Below are positions 36,405-44,543 of a DNA stretch of 64,000 nucleotides, in pieces (within the stretch, counting starts at the first letter, position 1; every line of letters begins with the position of its first letter). The notes beneath the pieces are model-generated. The model saw only the letters and a list, made by a program, of their open reading frames with translations. It ran no database searches and was not told the origin of the DNA. This DNA is from Clostridia bacterium. Lineage in GTDB: Bacteria; Bacillota; Clostridia; UBA1381. The position numbers and the translations under genes were made by a program. Where the stretch lies: assembly GCA_900756545.1 (NCBI GenBank), contig CAAEKO010000002.1:186001-250000 (forward strand), written 5' to 3'.

Positions 36405-37613
36405 GTGGATAAGAGAAAAACGGTGATTGTGACGGCAGTGGCTACAGCGTTAGTGACATGCTTTTTAACAAATGTATGGCGCGACATCTGGTATGTACAG
36501 CGAAATGGAAAGATTGTGCGGAAGATCAGTCAGGTTGCGGACCATCTGAAAAAAGACGGACTTTATGAGGTGGACGAGGATAAGCTGATCGACTATGCGG
36601 CGCTGGGTATGACACTTTCCGTTGATGACCCGTATACAAACTATTATACAAAAGAGCAGTTTGAAAGCTATTCCACAAATTTGAAAAACAGCTATATCGG
36701 TTTGGGGATCGTTTTGAGTGTGGATGAAGAAAGCAATAAAATTGTGGTTGTCTCCCCGTTTGAAGACGGCCCGGGGGCGCGGGCCGGCATTTTAGCCGGA
36801 GATTATATTCTGGCCATTGACGGTCAGGAGTATACAGGTGACGAGTTTAACGACGCCGTGAATAAGATGCGGGGATTTGACGTTGAAGATGCAAGAGAAA
36901 CTCCTGTCAAGCTGACAATCCAGCGTGATGGCGGTGAACCCTTTATTGTGGAGGTCAAGCGGGATACTGTAGAAAAGGATACAGTCAAAGCAAAAATGAT
37001 GTCAGACGGCATAGCATATATGCGGATTTCAGCTTTTGATTCCAAGGATCAAAATGATGAAGAAGCTAGGGATACCTTTGATGAGTTCAATGAAAATATA
37101 GAAGAATTAAAAACACAGGGGATGAAGAAGCTGGTTATTGATCTACGAGATAATCCGGGCGGGGATTTGAACGTGGTGGCGCAGATTGCAGATAAGCTGC
37201 TGCCCAGCGGTATTATTACCTATACAGAAGATAAAAATGGGAAAAAGAATACGATATACTCAGACGACAAAGAAACAGATATGCCTATGGCTGTTCTGGT
37301 CAATGGCGGCAGCGCATCGGCATCCGAAGTACTGACAGGCGCTTTGAAAGATTATGACAAAGCAATAGTCATAGGAACAAAAACCTATGGTAAGGGCATT
37401 GTCCAGACCGTCTATCCGTTCAGCGATGGTTCCGGTATGTCTGTGACTACGGCACGGTATTTCTCTCCAAATGGTGTATGTATCCATGGCGTAGGAATTG
37501 AGCCGGATATACAGGCGGAGCTGCCTGCCGGCCTCGAAAAACCGATTACAGATTTGACGCTTGAAGAAGATACACAGCTCCAAAAGGCAATTGAAATTTT
37601 AAGAGCGGAGTAG
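36405..37613 (+). CDS. S41 family C-terminal processing peptidase
   Basis: This membrane-anchored CtpA-like serine protease of 402 residues has an N-terminal TM (about residues 5-22), a PDZ domain near 95-180 (GLGIVLSVD, ARAGILAGDYILAIDG) and the S41 core. The Ser-Lys dyad is in VNGGSASASEVLTGAL and GTKTYGKGIVQ. The GTG at 36405 is 8 bases after GGAGG; upstream TTG and ATG alternatives are too close to the binding site. It closes the ftsEX-M23 cluster, where such proteases often trim wall hydrolases. A terminator follows. Confidence 0.92.
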   Translation: MDKRKTVIVTAVATALVTCFLTNVWRDIWYVQRNGKIVRKISQVADHLKKDGLYEVDEDKLIDYAALGMTLSVDDPYTNYYTKEQFESYSTNLKNSYIGLGIVLSVDEESNKIVVVSPFEDGPGARAGILAGDYILAIDGQEYTGDEFNDAVNKMRGFDVEDARETPVKLTIQRDGGEPFIVEVKRDTVEKDTVKAKMMSDGIAYMRISAFDSKDQNDEEARDTFDEFNENIEELKTQGMKKLVIDLRDNPGGDLNVVAQIADKLLPSGIITYTEDKNGKKNTIYSDDKETDMPMAVLVNGGSASASEVLTGALKDYDKAIVIGTKTYGKGIVQTVYPFSDGSGMSVTTARYFSPNGVCIHGVGIEPDIQAELPAGLEKPITDLTLEEDTQLQKAIEILRAE

Positions 37614-37615
37614 CC

Positions 37616-37652
37616 AAAAATACCATCCCAGCTTTGGGATGGTATTTTTATT
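37616..37652. terminator. Bidirectional terminator between S41 gene and ilvE
   Basis: ATACCATCCCA and TGGGATGGTAT form a strong stem with A and T runs on each side. It serves the convergent S41 and ilvE genes. Confidence 0.92.
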
Positions 37653-37654
37653 TG

Positions 37655-38719
37655 TCAAATCCGGACGGTCCATCCGAATTCATCCTGAATCTTACCCCAC
37701 TGGATGCCTGTTAAAGTATCGTAAAGCATCTGGGAAACTTCGCCGATTTTACCGTTATTGACCGGCATAACAAGGTCGCCGTACTTTAGCTCGCCGATGG
37801 GCGAAATCACAGCGGCTGTGCCTGTGCCCCATGCTTCTTCAAGCTTGCCTGCCTTAAACGCCTCAACAAGCTCGTCAATAGAAAGTCTGCGCTCCGAAAC
37901 TTTGTAGCCCTTTGCCTTCAACAGCTCAATGATCGACATTCTTGTAATCCCGCCAAGGATCGAACCTACAAGCGAAGGTGTGATAACCTCACCGTCAATT
38001 TTGAAGAATACGTTCATCGAGCCTACTTCCTCAATATACCTTCTTTCAACGCCGTCAAGCCATAAAGTCTGAATATAGCCCTGCGCCGCAGCTTCCTCCT
38101 GTCCCTTTAGTGAAATCGCGTAGTTTGCGCCGGCCTTAGTAAAGCCTGTTCCGCCTACAACCGCACGCACATATTTTTCTTCAACAAAGATTTTGACCGG
38201 TGCAATCCCCTCCGGATAGTAGGCGCCGACCGGAGAAAGAATAATTGCGAATATAAGATGCTTAGCCGGATGGACGCCGATATGTATATCGTTTGCAAAG
38301 ATATATGGTCTGATATAAAGAGAAGTTCCGTCCTGAGAAGGAACCCAGTCTGCATCAAGCTGAACAAGCGTCTTGATCGCCTGAATCGCAAATTCTTCGT
38401 CAATCTTCGGAATACATAAACGTTCGCAGGAAACATTCATTCTTGCCATATTTTTTTCCGGGCGGAAAAGCTGGATTGAACCGTCAGCCGTGCGGTAAGC
38501 CTTTAAGCCTTCAAAAATTTCCTGTGCATAGTGCAGAACCATGGACGCGGGGTCAATTTCAAAGGGAGCGTAGGGCACGATTCTCGCGTCATGCCAGCCC
38601 TGGCCCTCGTCATAATTCATGATGAACATATGGTCCGTGAAGTAATTGCCGAAGCCAAGCTTTGACTGATCAGTCGGTTTTTGCTTCGGCGCAGTTGTTT
38701 TTGTGATGGTGATTTCCAT
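37655..38719 (-). CDS. ilvE: Branched-chain amino acid aminotransferase
   Basis: The enzyme transaminates the keto acids of valine, leucine and isoleucine with glutamate. The 354-residue protein is of the longer class-IV type (similar to eukaryotic BCAT). It has FHGAQEIFEGLKAYR-like text (YAQEIFEGLKAYR) near residue 67, the PLP lysine region GGTGFTKAGANYA near 195 and YIEEVGSMNVFF near 238. GAGGAGG lies 8 bases upstream of the ATG. It is transcribed away from ilvBNC, with which it shares the 430-base intergenic region. Confidence 0.95.
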   Translation of the reverse strand: MEITITKTTAPKQKPTDQSKLGFGNYFTDHMFIMNYDEGQGWHDARIVPYAPFEIDPASMVLHYAQEIFEGLKAYRTADGSIQLFRPEKNMARMNVSCERLCIPKIDEEFAIQAIKTLVQLDADWVPSQDGTSLYIRPYIFANDIHIGVHPAKHLIFAIILSPVGAYYPEGIAPVKIFVEEKYVRAVVGGTGFTKAGANYAISLKGQEEAAAQGYIQTLWLDGVERRYIEEVGSMNVFFKIDGEVITPSLVGSILGGITRMSIIELLKAKGYKVSERRLSIDELVEAFKAGKLEEAWGTGTAAVISPIGELKYGDLVMPVNNGKIGEVSQMLYDTLTGIQWGKIQDEFGWTVRI

Positions 38720-38884
38720 GATCCATGCCTCCTCAGTTTAATACCATTTTCTTAATTATAATCAATTTGAACGTGAATGTAAATATAAAAAGCAATTTTT
38801 GAGCATATTTTTGAAAAAATAAGGCAAATTGCCGGATTTTATTTGCAAAATGCTAAAAGTAAGGGGATAATTACGGTGCAGATA

Positions 38885-38913
38885 TTGACAAGCTGTCTTG
38901 ATGCTGATAAAAT
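38885..38913 (+). promoter_or_regulatory. Promoter of ilvBNC
   Basis: TTGACA (38885-38890), a 17-base spacer and TAAAAT (38908-38913) form a near-consensus promoter. It places the start near 38920 and leaves a leader of about 230 bases before ilvB. Confidence 0.75.
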
Positions 38914-39150
38914 ATATACTAATATTATATCATAAACCGATATATAACAGTGATTGACTGGCACACAAGCCGGTCATGATGAAGATAGGCTTTCGCAAAA
39001 AGAGGTCGTTTGGTATCCTGTATCGCAGGATGTGCTGTTTTGCGGGCCGGGATTGCCGCCTGTGGGAAGATTTTCGCATAGGCGTTTCAATTTTAGGCGC
39101 GGATTTTACTGGCGGCAAAGCCGCCGATTTTGGACAAGGAGGAATTTAGC
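38914..39150 (+). promoter_or_regulatory. Structured ilvBNC leader RNA, class unknown
   Basis: The leader holds at least three hairpins: GACTGGC/GCCGGTC (38956-38975, six-base loop), ATCCTG/CAGGAT (39015-39031) and GGCGGC-AAA-GCCGCC (39111-39125). The last ends only about 10 bases before the AAGGAGGA ribosome site and is followed by GATTTT. I found no T-box motif and no run of Ile, Leu or Val codons in a short ORF. The rest of the ilvE-ilvB gap (38720-38884) shows no gene. Confidence 0.45.
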
Positions 39151-40818
39151 TTGAGGATGACCGGTGCGGAAATGGTTGTAAAGACACTGCAGAGAAACGG
39201 TGTATCCATAGTATTTGGCTATCCGGGCGCGGCAAACTGCCCGATTATTGATAAGCTTTCCGCTGCAGGGGTAAAGCATATCCTGACTCGGAACGAGCAG
39301 GGCGCCTGCCATATGGCGTCCGGATATGCCCGGGTTACGAAAAAGGTCGGCGTATGCACGGCCACATCCGGCCCGGGGGCCACAAACCTGATTACAGGTA
39401 TTGCCACGGCATATATGGATTCTGTACCGCTGGTGGCAATTACCGGCCAGGTGGCGCTTCCCTTAGTAGGAAAAGATGCTTTTCAGGAAGTGGATATAAC
39501 TGGAGCAACCATTCCGTTTACGAAACATAATTATCTTGTAAAAGATGGAATGGAGATTCAGCGGATTGTTGACGAGGCGTTTTATATTGCAGGAACGGGG
39601 AGACCCGGACCTGTGCTGATTGATATTCCTATGGATATTTTGAAAATGGAGTTTGATTATCCGGAGGAAGACAAGCCGGTGAACATCCGGGGATATCGGT
39701 TGGTAGGCAAGGCGAACGAAGCGCAGGTAAAGAAGGTGGCGGATGCTATCCATGATGCAAAAAAACCTGTAATTCTTGCTGGGGGCGGAATCGTGTCTTC
39801 TGACGCGGTAAAGGAATTCCGTAAATTTGTGGAGCTGACCGGAATACCAGTGGTTTCCACCATGACAGGTATTGGCGCGCTACCCTGTGACAATAGTCTG
39901 TATTATGGTATGGTTGGCTCTCATGGTGTGAAGAAGGCTAACATAGCGCTGAATCAGGCTGATTTGGTACTGATTATGGGCGCAAGACTGGGAGACCGAT
40001 CTGTGGCGAATGCAAAAAGTATGGAGGCCCGCACAAAGCTGGTTCATATTGATATTGATCCGGCGGAAATCGGGAAGAGCTTACAGCCGCATATCCCGGT
40101 GGTGGGCGATGTGAAGGATGTATTAAAACAGCTTATTCCGCTGATGGATGGATTTCGGGCGCCGGCAGAGTGGACAGACCATCTAGAGGATTCCCGCAGG
40201 GAATGGACCGCAGCGGAACAGTCTGCAGATACAGGCTATGTAAATCCGCGCTATTTTATGGAACGGCTTTCGCAGCTTGTGAAATCGGATGCATATGTAA
40301 GTACCGAAGTAGGGCAGAACCAGATTTGGACGGCGAACCACTATAATTTTCAGGATCCGCGGCATCTGATTACTTCCGCTGGATTTGGGACTATGGGTTA
40401 TGGTCTGCCAGCGGCGATCGGCGCATCCTGCGGCACGAAAAAACCGGTGATCGCTGTAATGGGCGACGGCAGCTTCCAAATGGATTTGCCAGAGCTGGGG
40501 ACTATGTGTCAGTGGGATATCCCGGTAAAAATGGTGCTGTTTGAAAATCATCGGTTAGGCATGGTGCATGAACATCAATATTTGTTCTATAAATCAAATT
40601 ATCAGGCTGTTGTTTTAGATGGAAGTCCAGATTTTGCAAAGCTGGCAGATGCGTATGGCATTCCGGCCGGAAAGGTCAGTGAAAACAGCGGAATTGATAA
40701 GGCCATTGGAGATATGATGAAAACAAAAGGCTCTTATTTGCTGATCGTATCCGTAAACCCCTACGAACCCACAGGCGGCGCCCTGAACGGGCGGGTATTC
40801 CGAGAGGAGGCAAAATGA
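39151..40818 (+). CDS. ilvB: Acetolactate synthase large subunit
   Basis: IlvB makes acetolactate or acetohydroxybutyrate with thiamine diphosphate. The 555 residues start MTGAEMVVKTLQRNGV and contain the catalytic Glu region LTRNEQGACHMASGYAR, GPGATNLITGIATAYMDSVP and the ThDP motif GDGSFQMDLPELGTMCQ. After that motif the usual N-N is F-E-N-H (VLFENHRLGMV), a minor departure. The start is taken as TTG at 39151, 8 bases after GGAGG; ATG at 39157 is the alternative. It overlaps ilvN. Confidence 0.93.
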   Translation: MRMTGAEMVVKTLQRNGVSIVFGYPGAANCPIIDKLSAAGVKHILTRNEQGACHMASGYARVTKKVGVCTATSGPGATNLITGIATAYMDSVPLVAITGQVALPLVGKDAFQEVDITGATIPFTKHNYLVKDGMEIQRIVDEAFYIAGTGRPGPVLIDIPMDILKMEFDYPEEDKPVNIRGYRLVGKANEAQVKKVADAIHDAKKPVILAGGGIVSSDAVKEFRKFVELTGIPVVSTMTGIGALPCDNSLYYGMVGSHGVKKANIALNQADLVLIMGARLGDRSVANAKSMEARTKLVHIDIDPAEIGKSLQPHIPVVGDVKDVLKQLIPLMDGFRAPAEWTDHLEDSRREWTAAEQSADTGYVNPRYFMERLSQLVKSDAYVSTEVGQNQIWTANHYNFQDPRHLITSAGFGTMGYGLPAAIGASCGTKKPVIAVMGDGSFQMDLPELGTMCQWDIPVKMVLFENHRLGMVHEHQYLFYKSNYQAVVLDGSPDFAKLADAYGIPAGKVSENSGIDKAIGDMMKTKGSYLLIVSVNPYEPTGGALNGRVFREEAK

Positions 40819-41312
40819 TGGACAGATATACATTGTCAGTGTTGGTAGAAAACCATGCGGGCGTACTTTCCAAGGTTGTCGGCCTGTTTTCTCGCCGGGG
40901 CTTCAACATCCATTCGCTTGCTGTGGGCGTGACGCATGATGAAACAATTTCCAGAATCACGATTGAGGTTTCCGGTGACGAGAACACAGTAGAACAGATT
41001 TCCAAACAGCTCAATAAGCTGATTGACGTCATTAAGATTAAGACCTTGAAAACGGAGGACATAGTCAGACGAGGGCTTTTGATGGTTAAAATTAAAACCA
41101 ATGCGAGGATTCGCAATGAAGTGGTACAGATCGCCGATATCTTTCGCGCCAATGTGGTGGATCTTTCCCAGAACACTGTAACTGCCGAGCTGACAGGCAG
41201 TGACAAAAAATTAGACGCTTTTTTGGAAATGCTTGCGCCATACGGAATCGAAGAAATCGCTCGGACAGGGATGATTGCTTTGGAACGCGGGACAAACACT
41301 TTAAAAGCATAA
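40818..41312 (+). CDS. ilvN: Acetolactate synthase small regulatory subunit
   Basis: The 164-residue subunit carries the N-terminal ACT domain (LSVLVENHAGVLSKVVGLFSR split as VENHAGVLSKVVGLFSRRGF, NIHSLAVG) for valine feedback and a C-terminal domain (NVVDLSQNTVTAELTG). The ATG at 40818 is 7 bases after AGGAGG and overlaps the ilvB stop as TGATG; an ATG at 40815 is closer to the site than usual. ilvC follows 29 bases later. Confidence 0.95.
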   Translation: MDRYTLSVLVENHAGVLSKVVGLFSRRGFNIHSLAVGVTHDETISRITIEVSGDENTVEQISKQLNKLIDVIKIKTLKTEDIVRRGLLMVKIKTNARIRNEVVQIADIFRANVVDLSQNTVTAELTGSDKKLDAFLEMLAPYGIEEIARTGMIALERGTNTLKA

Positions 41313-41341
41313 CCAAATAAAATATTTTGGAGGTAAGGAAA

Positions 41342-42331
41342 ATGGCAAACATTTATTATGAACAGGACTGTAACTTGGGGCTTTTGAACGGTAAGACCGT
41401 TGCGATTATTGGCTACGGCAGCCAGGGCCATGCGCACGCGCTGAACCTGCACGATAGCGGTGTGAACGTAGTCGTTGGTCTGTATGAAGGCAGCAAGTCT
41501 GCGAAAAAGGCTGAGGAGGCTGGCCTGAAGGTAATGTCCGTTGCGGACGCTGCAAAGGCTGCCGATATCATCATGATGCTAGTGCCGGACGAGAAACAGG
41601 CTAAAATTTACAATGAGAGCATCAAAGACAATTTGGAGGAAGGAAAAACACTGGCATTTGCTCACGGATTCAATATTCATTTCTTGCAGATTGTTCCGCC
41701 GGAAAATGTTGACGTTATCATGATTGCGCCAAAGGGACCGGGACACACTGTCCGCTCAGAATATCTGGCCGGAAAAGGCGTTCCCTGCCTGATTGCGGTG
41801 CATCAGAATCCCAGCGGCAAAGCTTTGGAAAACGGTCTGGCTTATGCGGCTGGTATCGGCGGCGCGCGGGCAGCTGTTCTGGAAACCACATTCCGTGCGG
41901 AGACAGAAACAGACCTGTTCGGTGAGCAGGCAGTTTTGTGCGGCGGCGTGACAGCTTTGATGCAGGCTGGTTTTGAGACGCTGGTTGAAGCAGGCTATGA
42001 TCCCAGAAATGCATATTTTGAATGTATTCATGAAATGAAGCTGATTGTAGATCTGATCTATGAGGGAGGCTTCTCGAGGATGCGTTATTCTATCTCTGAC
42101 ACCGCTGAATTCGGCGACTACGAGACTGGAAAGCGTATCATCACAGAGGAAACAAAGAAGGAAATGAAGAAGGTTCTAGAGGAAATTCAAGACGGTACAT
42201 TTGCAAAGAAATGGATTGCGGAGAATATGGTAAACCGCCCGCATTTCAACGCAACACGCCGGATCAAGTCTGAGCACCAGCTGGAGAAGGTTGGCGCTGA
42301 AATCAGATCCTTGTACGCTTGGAACAAATAA
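41342..42331 (+). CDS. ilvC: Ketol-acid reductoisomerase
   Basis: IlvC converts acetolactate to dihydroxyisovalerate with NADPH and Mg. The 329 residues contain the nucleotide motif GYGSQGHAHALNLHDSG near residue 22 and the metal and catalytic residues in DLFGEQAVLCGG near 190 and ECIHEMKLIVDLIYEGG near 226, a class I enzyme. The ATG at 41342 follows GGAGG. No ilvD or leu genes are in the window. Confidence 0.97.
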   Translation: MANIYYEQDCNLGLLNGKTVAIIGYGSQGHAHALNLHDSGVNVVVGLYEGSKSAKKAEEAGLKVMSVADAAKAADIIMMLVPDEKQAKIYNESIKDNLEEGKTLAFAHGFNIHFLQIVPPENVDVIMIAPKGPGHTVRSEYLAGKGVPCLIAVHQNPSGKALENGLAYAAGIGGARAAVLETTFRAETETDLFGEQAVLCGGVTALMQAGFETLVEAGYDPRNAYFECIHEMKLIVDLIYEGGFSRMRYSISDTAEFGDYETGKRIITEETKKEMKKVLEEIQDGTFAKKWIAENMVNRPHFNATRRIKSEHQLEKVGAEIRSLYAWNK

Positions 42332-42345
42332 AAACATTGATACAT

Positions 42346-42378
42346 AAAAAAATCCGGGAGTAATCTTCCGGATTTTTT
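42346..42378 (+). terminator. Terminator after ilvC
   Basis: AAAAAATCCGG pairs with CCGGATTTTTT around a GAGTAATCTT loop. Confidence 0.88.
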
Positions 42379-42410
42379 ACTTTAGAGAGAATTTGGCAGG
42401 TGGTAACGAT

Positions 42411-42821
42411 ATGTGCATCCGGTTTGCGGATACGAATGATATAGAAATGATTTTAGAGTATGATCGGCATATAGCAAAAGACGAATTGAATAGTTTAATA
42501 AAGCAAAAACGCGTATTTATTGCAGAAGAGGGCCAAAAGTTTTGTGGATGGTTAAGATATGGCCTGTTTTGGGATAATACGCCTTTTATGAATATGCTTT
42601 ATATTCTTCAAGAGTCAAGAAAAAGAGGGTATGGAAAAAAGTTAGTGGAGCACTGGGAGAATGAAATGAAAAGATTAGCCTATAAAACGGTGATGACATC
42701 ATCGGTTTCAGCTGAGTGCGCACAGCACTTTTATATGCGTCTGGGATATAAAGCAATAGGCGGCTTCTTGCCGGAAGGCGCGCCTTATGAAATCATACTG
42801 GCAAAAACAATACAGGTCTAA
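42411..42821 (+). CDS. GNAT-family N-acetyltransferase
   Basis: This 136-residue acetyltransferase has LQESRKRGYGKKLVEHWENE near residue 68 for acetyl-CoA and SVSAECAQHFYMRLGYKAIG near 98. It starts MCIRFADTNDIEMILEYD at the ATG 7 bases after AGGTGG. The substrate is unknown. Codon use is more A/T-rich than in its neighbours, which may mean it was acquired. Confidence 0.85.
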   Translation: MCIRFADTNDIEMILEYDRHIAKDELNSLIKQKRVFIAEEGQKFCGWLRYGLFWDNTPFMNMLYILQESRKRGYGKKLVEHWENEMKRLAYKTVMTSSVSAECAQHFYMRLGYKAIGGFLPEGAPYEIILAKTIQV

Positions 42822-42843
42822 TCCAGAGAATTAAACATAAACA

Positions 42844-42886
42844 AAGAACCTCTCCCGCGGGGGTCGCGGCAGGGGTTCTTCGTTTG
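42844..42886 (+). terminator. Terminator-like hairpin after the GNAT gene
   Basis: AAGAACC(T)CT and CCGCG arms pair with CGCGG and AGGGGTTCTT over about 37 bases. The stem is long but the T run after it is short. Confidence 0.6.
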
Positions 42887-42913
42887 GTGGTATATATGAT
42901 AAAAGGGTATATG

Positions 42914-43070
42914 ATAGCATGCGCTGCATGCTATATTCATATTGTCCCCTTGTTTTACCAGAATATACGTAAAGTTATCATAAATTTAAAAAAGGGGGTT
43001 GCTTCCGCCTTTCGGCGGAAGCATTATGAAAAAAAGGATGGTTTTATCGATTTTCTTGCAAAAATCGATA
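42914..43070. repeat. Three successive palindromes between GNAT gene and htrA
   Basis: ATAGCATGC/GCATGCTAT (42914-42934), GCTTCCGCC/GGCGGAAGC (43001-43022, TTTC loop) and TATCGATTTT/AAAATCGATA (43045-43070, six-base loop) are perfect inverted repeats. No gene is convincing in 42887-43089. They may be a small RNA, a mobile palindromic repeat remnant or the htrA terminator region. Confidence 0.55.
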
Positions 43071-43089
43071 GGTAGTATAACAAGTAAAA

Positions 43090-44304
43090 CTAATTAGCAT
43101 TTTCAGTGGGAACTTCCTCGGTCAGCACAACCTGTACATCTAGCAGTTCACCGCTGCGGATTACTGTCAGAGTTAGAGTGTCGCCGGGGGATTTTTTGTC
43201 CCGAATTTCGTTGAGTTCTGTAGATTTTGTGACTGCCTGGCCGTCGGCTTTCACAATTAAGTCTCCGGTTTTGATGCCTGCTTTCGCAGCGCCGCTGTCC
43301 GGGGAAACGCTGTAAACGGAAAGTCCGTTATTTGTTTCCTGAACGGTGATGCCGACTAACGGCCGCCCGGACACATAGCCATTATTGATTAGATCGTCAA
43401 TGATCGGCTTTGCTTCAGAAATGGCAATAGCAAAACCAATACCCTCTACATCAGAGGAGGAAAGCTTGATCGTATTAATACCAATAACCTCGCCTCTGCT
43501 ATTCACCAGCGCACCGCCGGAGTTTCCGGGGTTGATGGCCGCATCCGTCTGGATCAGGTTGTAAACCTTGTTGTCTACGGTCATAGTTCTGTTGACGGCG
43601 CTGACAACACCCGCTGTTACGGTTCCGGCAAGCTCCTGGCCTAAGGGGTTTCCGATGGCAACTGCCAACTCGCCTACCGCAACGGTTGTAGAATCGCCTA
43701 AAGTCGCTGCCGGCAATCCTGATTTATCTATCTTCAATACCGCAAGATCTGATTTAGAGTCGGCTCCTACAAGCTTAGCGGTAAACTCATCGCCTGTATT
43801 CAATACAACCGATAACTCCGTTGCGCCTTCAACAACGTGCTGGTTGGTTACGATATAGCCGTCCTCACGGATGATAATACCAGAACCGCTGCCCTGTTCA
43901 ACAAGCTCATCGCTGTTTGGGTCGCTTGTATAGTAAGAACGTCCGGTGAACGGGTCATAGTAACGCCTGGGCGTTACCTTAGTTTTATTGATAACACCTA
44001 CACAGCTTGGGCCAACTTTTTCCGCAATTTCAGTTACGGACATCCCGCCGTTCTGTGTTAGGAAGTTAGCTACATTCGAAACAGAAGTTCCGGAGGGAAC
44101 GCCTGTAGAGGATGTATAGTTTTGTGCCGGGGGCGCATTCTTGATCATGTAGTACGCGCCGCCGCTGATAGCGCCTGCTGTCACAACGCTGGCAGCCAGC
44201 GCTGAGCATAGGCAGGGAATCCAAATGCGATGTTTCTTCTGTTTTTTTGGTTTATGCTCATATATAATCATATCTGTTGTATCAGTGTAAGGATATTTTT
44301 TCAT
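43090..44304 (-). CDS. htrA: HtrA/DegP-type serine protease with PDZ domain
   Basis: This membrane-anchored envelope quality-control protease has 404 residues. It begins with a cytoplasmic segment of about 25 residues, a TM helix at about 28-50, a Ser/Thr-rich linker and the trypsin-like domain. The triad is visible as H in VTNQHVVEGA, D in SKSDLAVLKI and S in NPGNSGGALVN. A PDZ domain follows from about residue 310 (VSPDSGAAKAGIKTGDLIVKADG split as AAKAGIKTGDLIVKADG). GGAGGCG precedes the ATG. Only one PDZ domain is present, as in Bacillus HtrA. Confidence 0.95.
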   Translation of the reverse strand: MKKYPYTDTTDMIIYEHKPKKQKKHRIWIPCLCSALAASVVTAGAISGGAYYMIKNAPPAQNYTSSTGVPSGTSVSNVANFLTQNGGMSVTEIAEKVGPSCVGVINKTKVTPRRYYDPFTGRSYYTSDPNSDELVEQGSGSGIIIREDGYIVTNQHVVEGATELSVVLNTGDEFTAKLVGADSKSDLAVLKIDKSGLPAATLGDSTTVAVGELAVAIGNPLGQELAGTVTAGVVSAVNRTMTVDNKVYNLIQTDAAINPGNSGGALVNSRGEVIGINTIKLSSSDVEGIGFAIAISEAKPIIDDLINNGYVSGRPLVGITVQETNNGLSVYSVSPDSGAAKAGIKTGDLIVKADGQAVTKSTELNEIRDKKSPGDTLTLTVIRSGELLDVQVVLTEEVPTENAN

Positions 44305-44474
44305 TGCAAAACGCCTCCATAAATATTATATCTTCTTTTTATTTTTTTATGTTTCGTTTCATTTCCTTTAACTTGTCTATATCATACAACACTAATTTGA
44401 CAGGCGTATGAATAAAAAGTAAATAACTTGAATCTTTTTTATTAACAAATTATGAATTTCATGACAAATTTCCC

Positions 44475-44503
44475 TTGACTTTTTAGAAATAGTTATGTAC
44501 AAT
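44475..44503 (+). promoter_or_regulatory. Promoter of the znu operon
   Basis: TTGACT (44475-44480), a 17-base spacer and TACAAT (44498-44503) lie 41 bases before znuA. Confidence 0.78.
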
Positions 44504-44509
44504 AAATCT

Positions 44510-44530
44510 AATTGCGAATGATTTGCATTT
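44510..44530 (+). promoter_or_regulatory. Candidate Zur operator before znuA
   Basis: GCGAAT-G-ATTTGC (44514-44526) is a near-perfect dyad in an A/T-rich setting, placed just after the -10 box where a repressor would block initiation. Fur-family sites have this 7-1-7 design, and a Fur-family gene ends the operon. Assignment to Zur is inference. Confidence 0.55.
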
Positions 44531-44543
44531 ACGGGAGGTTTTT

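Noticed and set aside
38914..39150. A T-box or other known riboswitch before ilvBNC.
   Set aside because: The conserved T-box sequence that pairs with the tRNA acceptor end is not present, and I could not match any riboswitch core by eye.
38954..39154. A 66-codon ORF in the ilvB leader that could be a leader peptide.
   Set aside because: It has no ribosome site and no run of Ile, Leu or Val codons, and it runs through the hairpins into the ilvB start.
42884..43075. A 63-codon ORF between the GNAT gene and htrA.
   Set aside because: It is built over three palindromes and has no family resemblance or convincing ribosome site.
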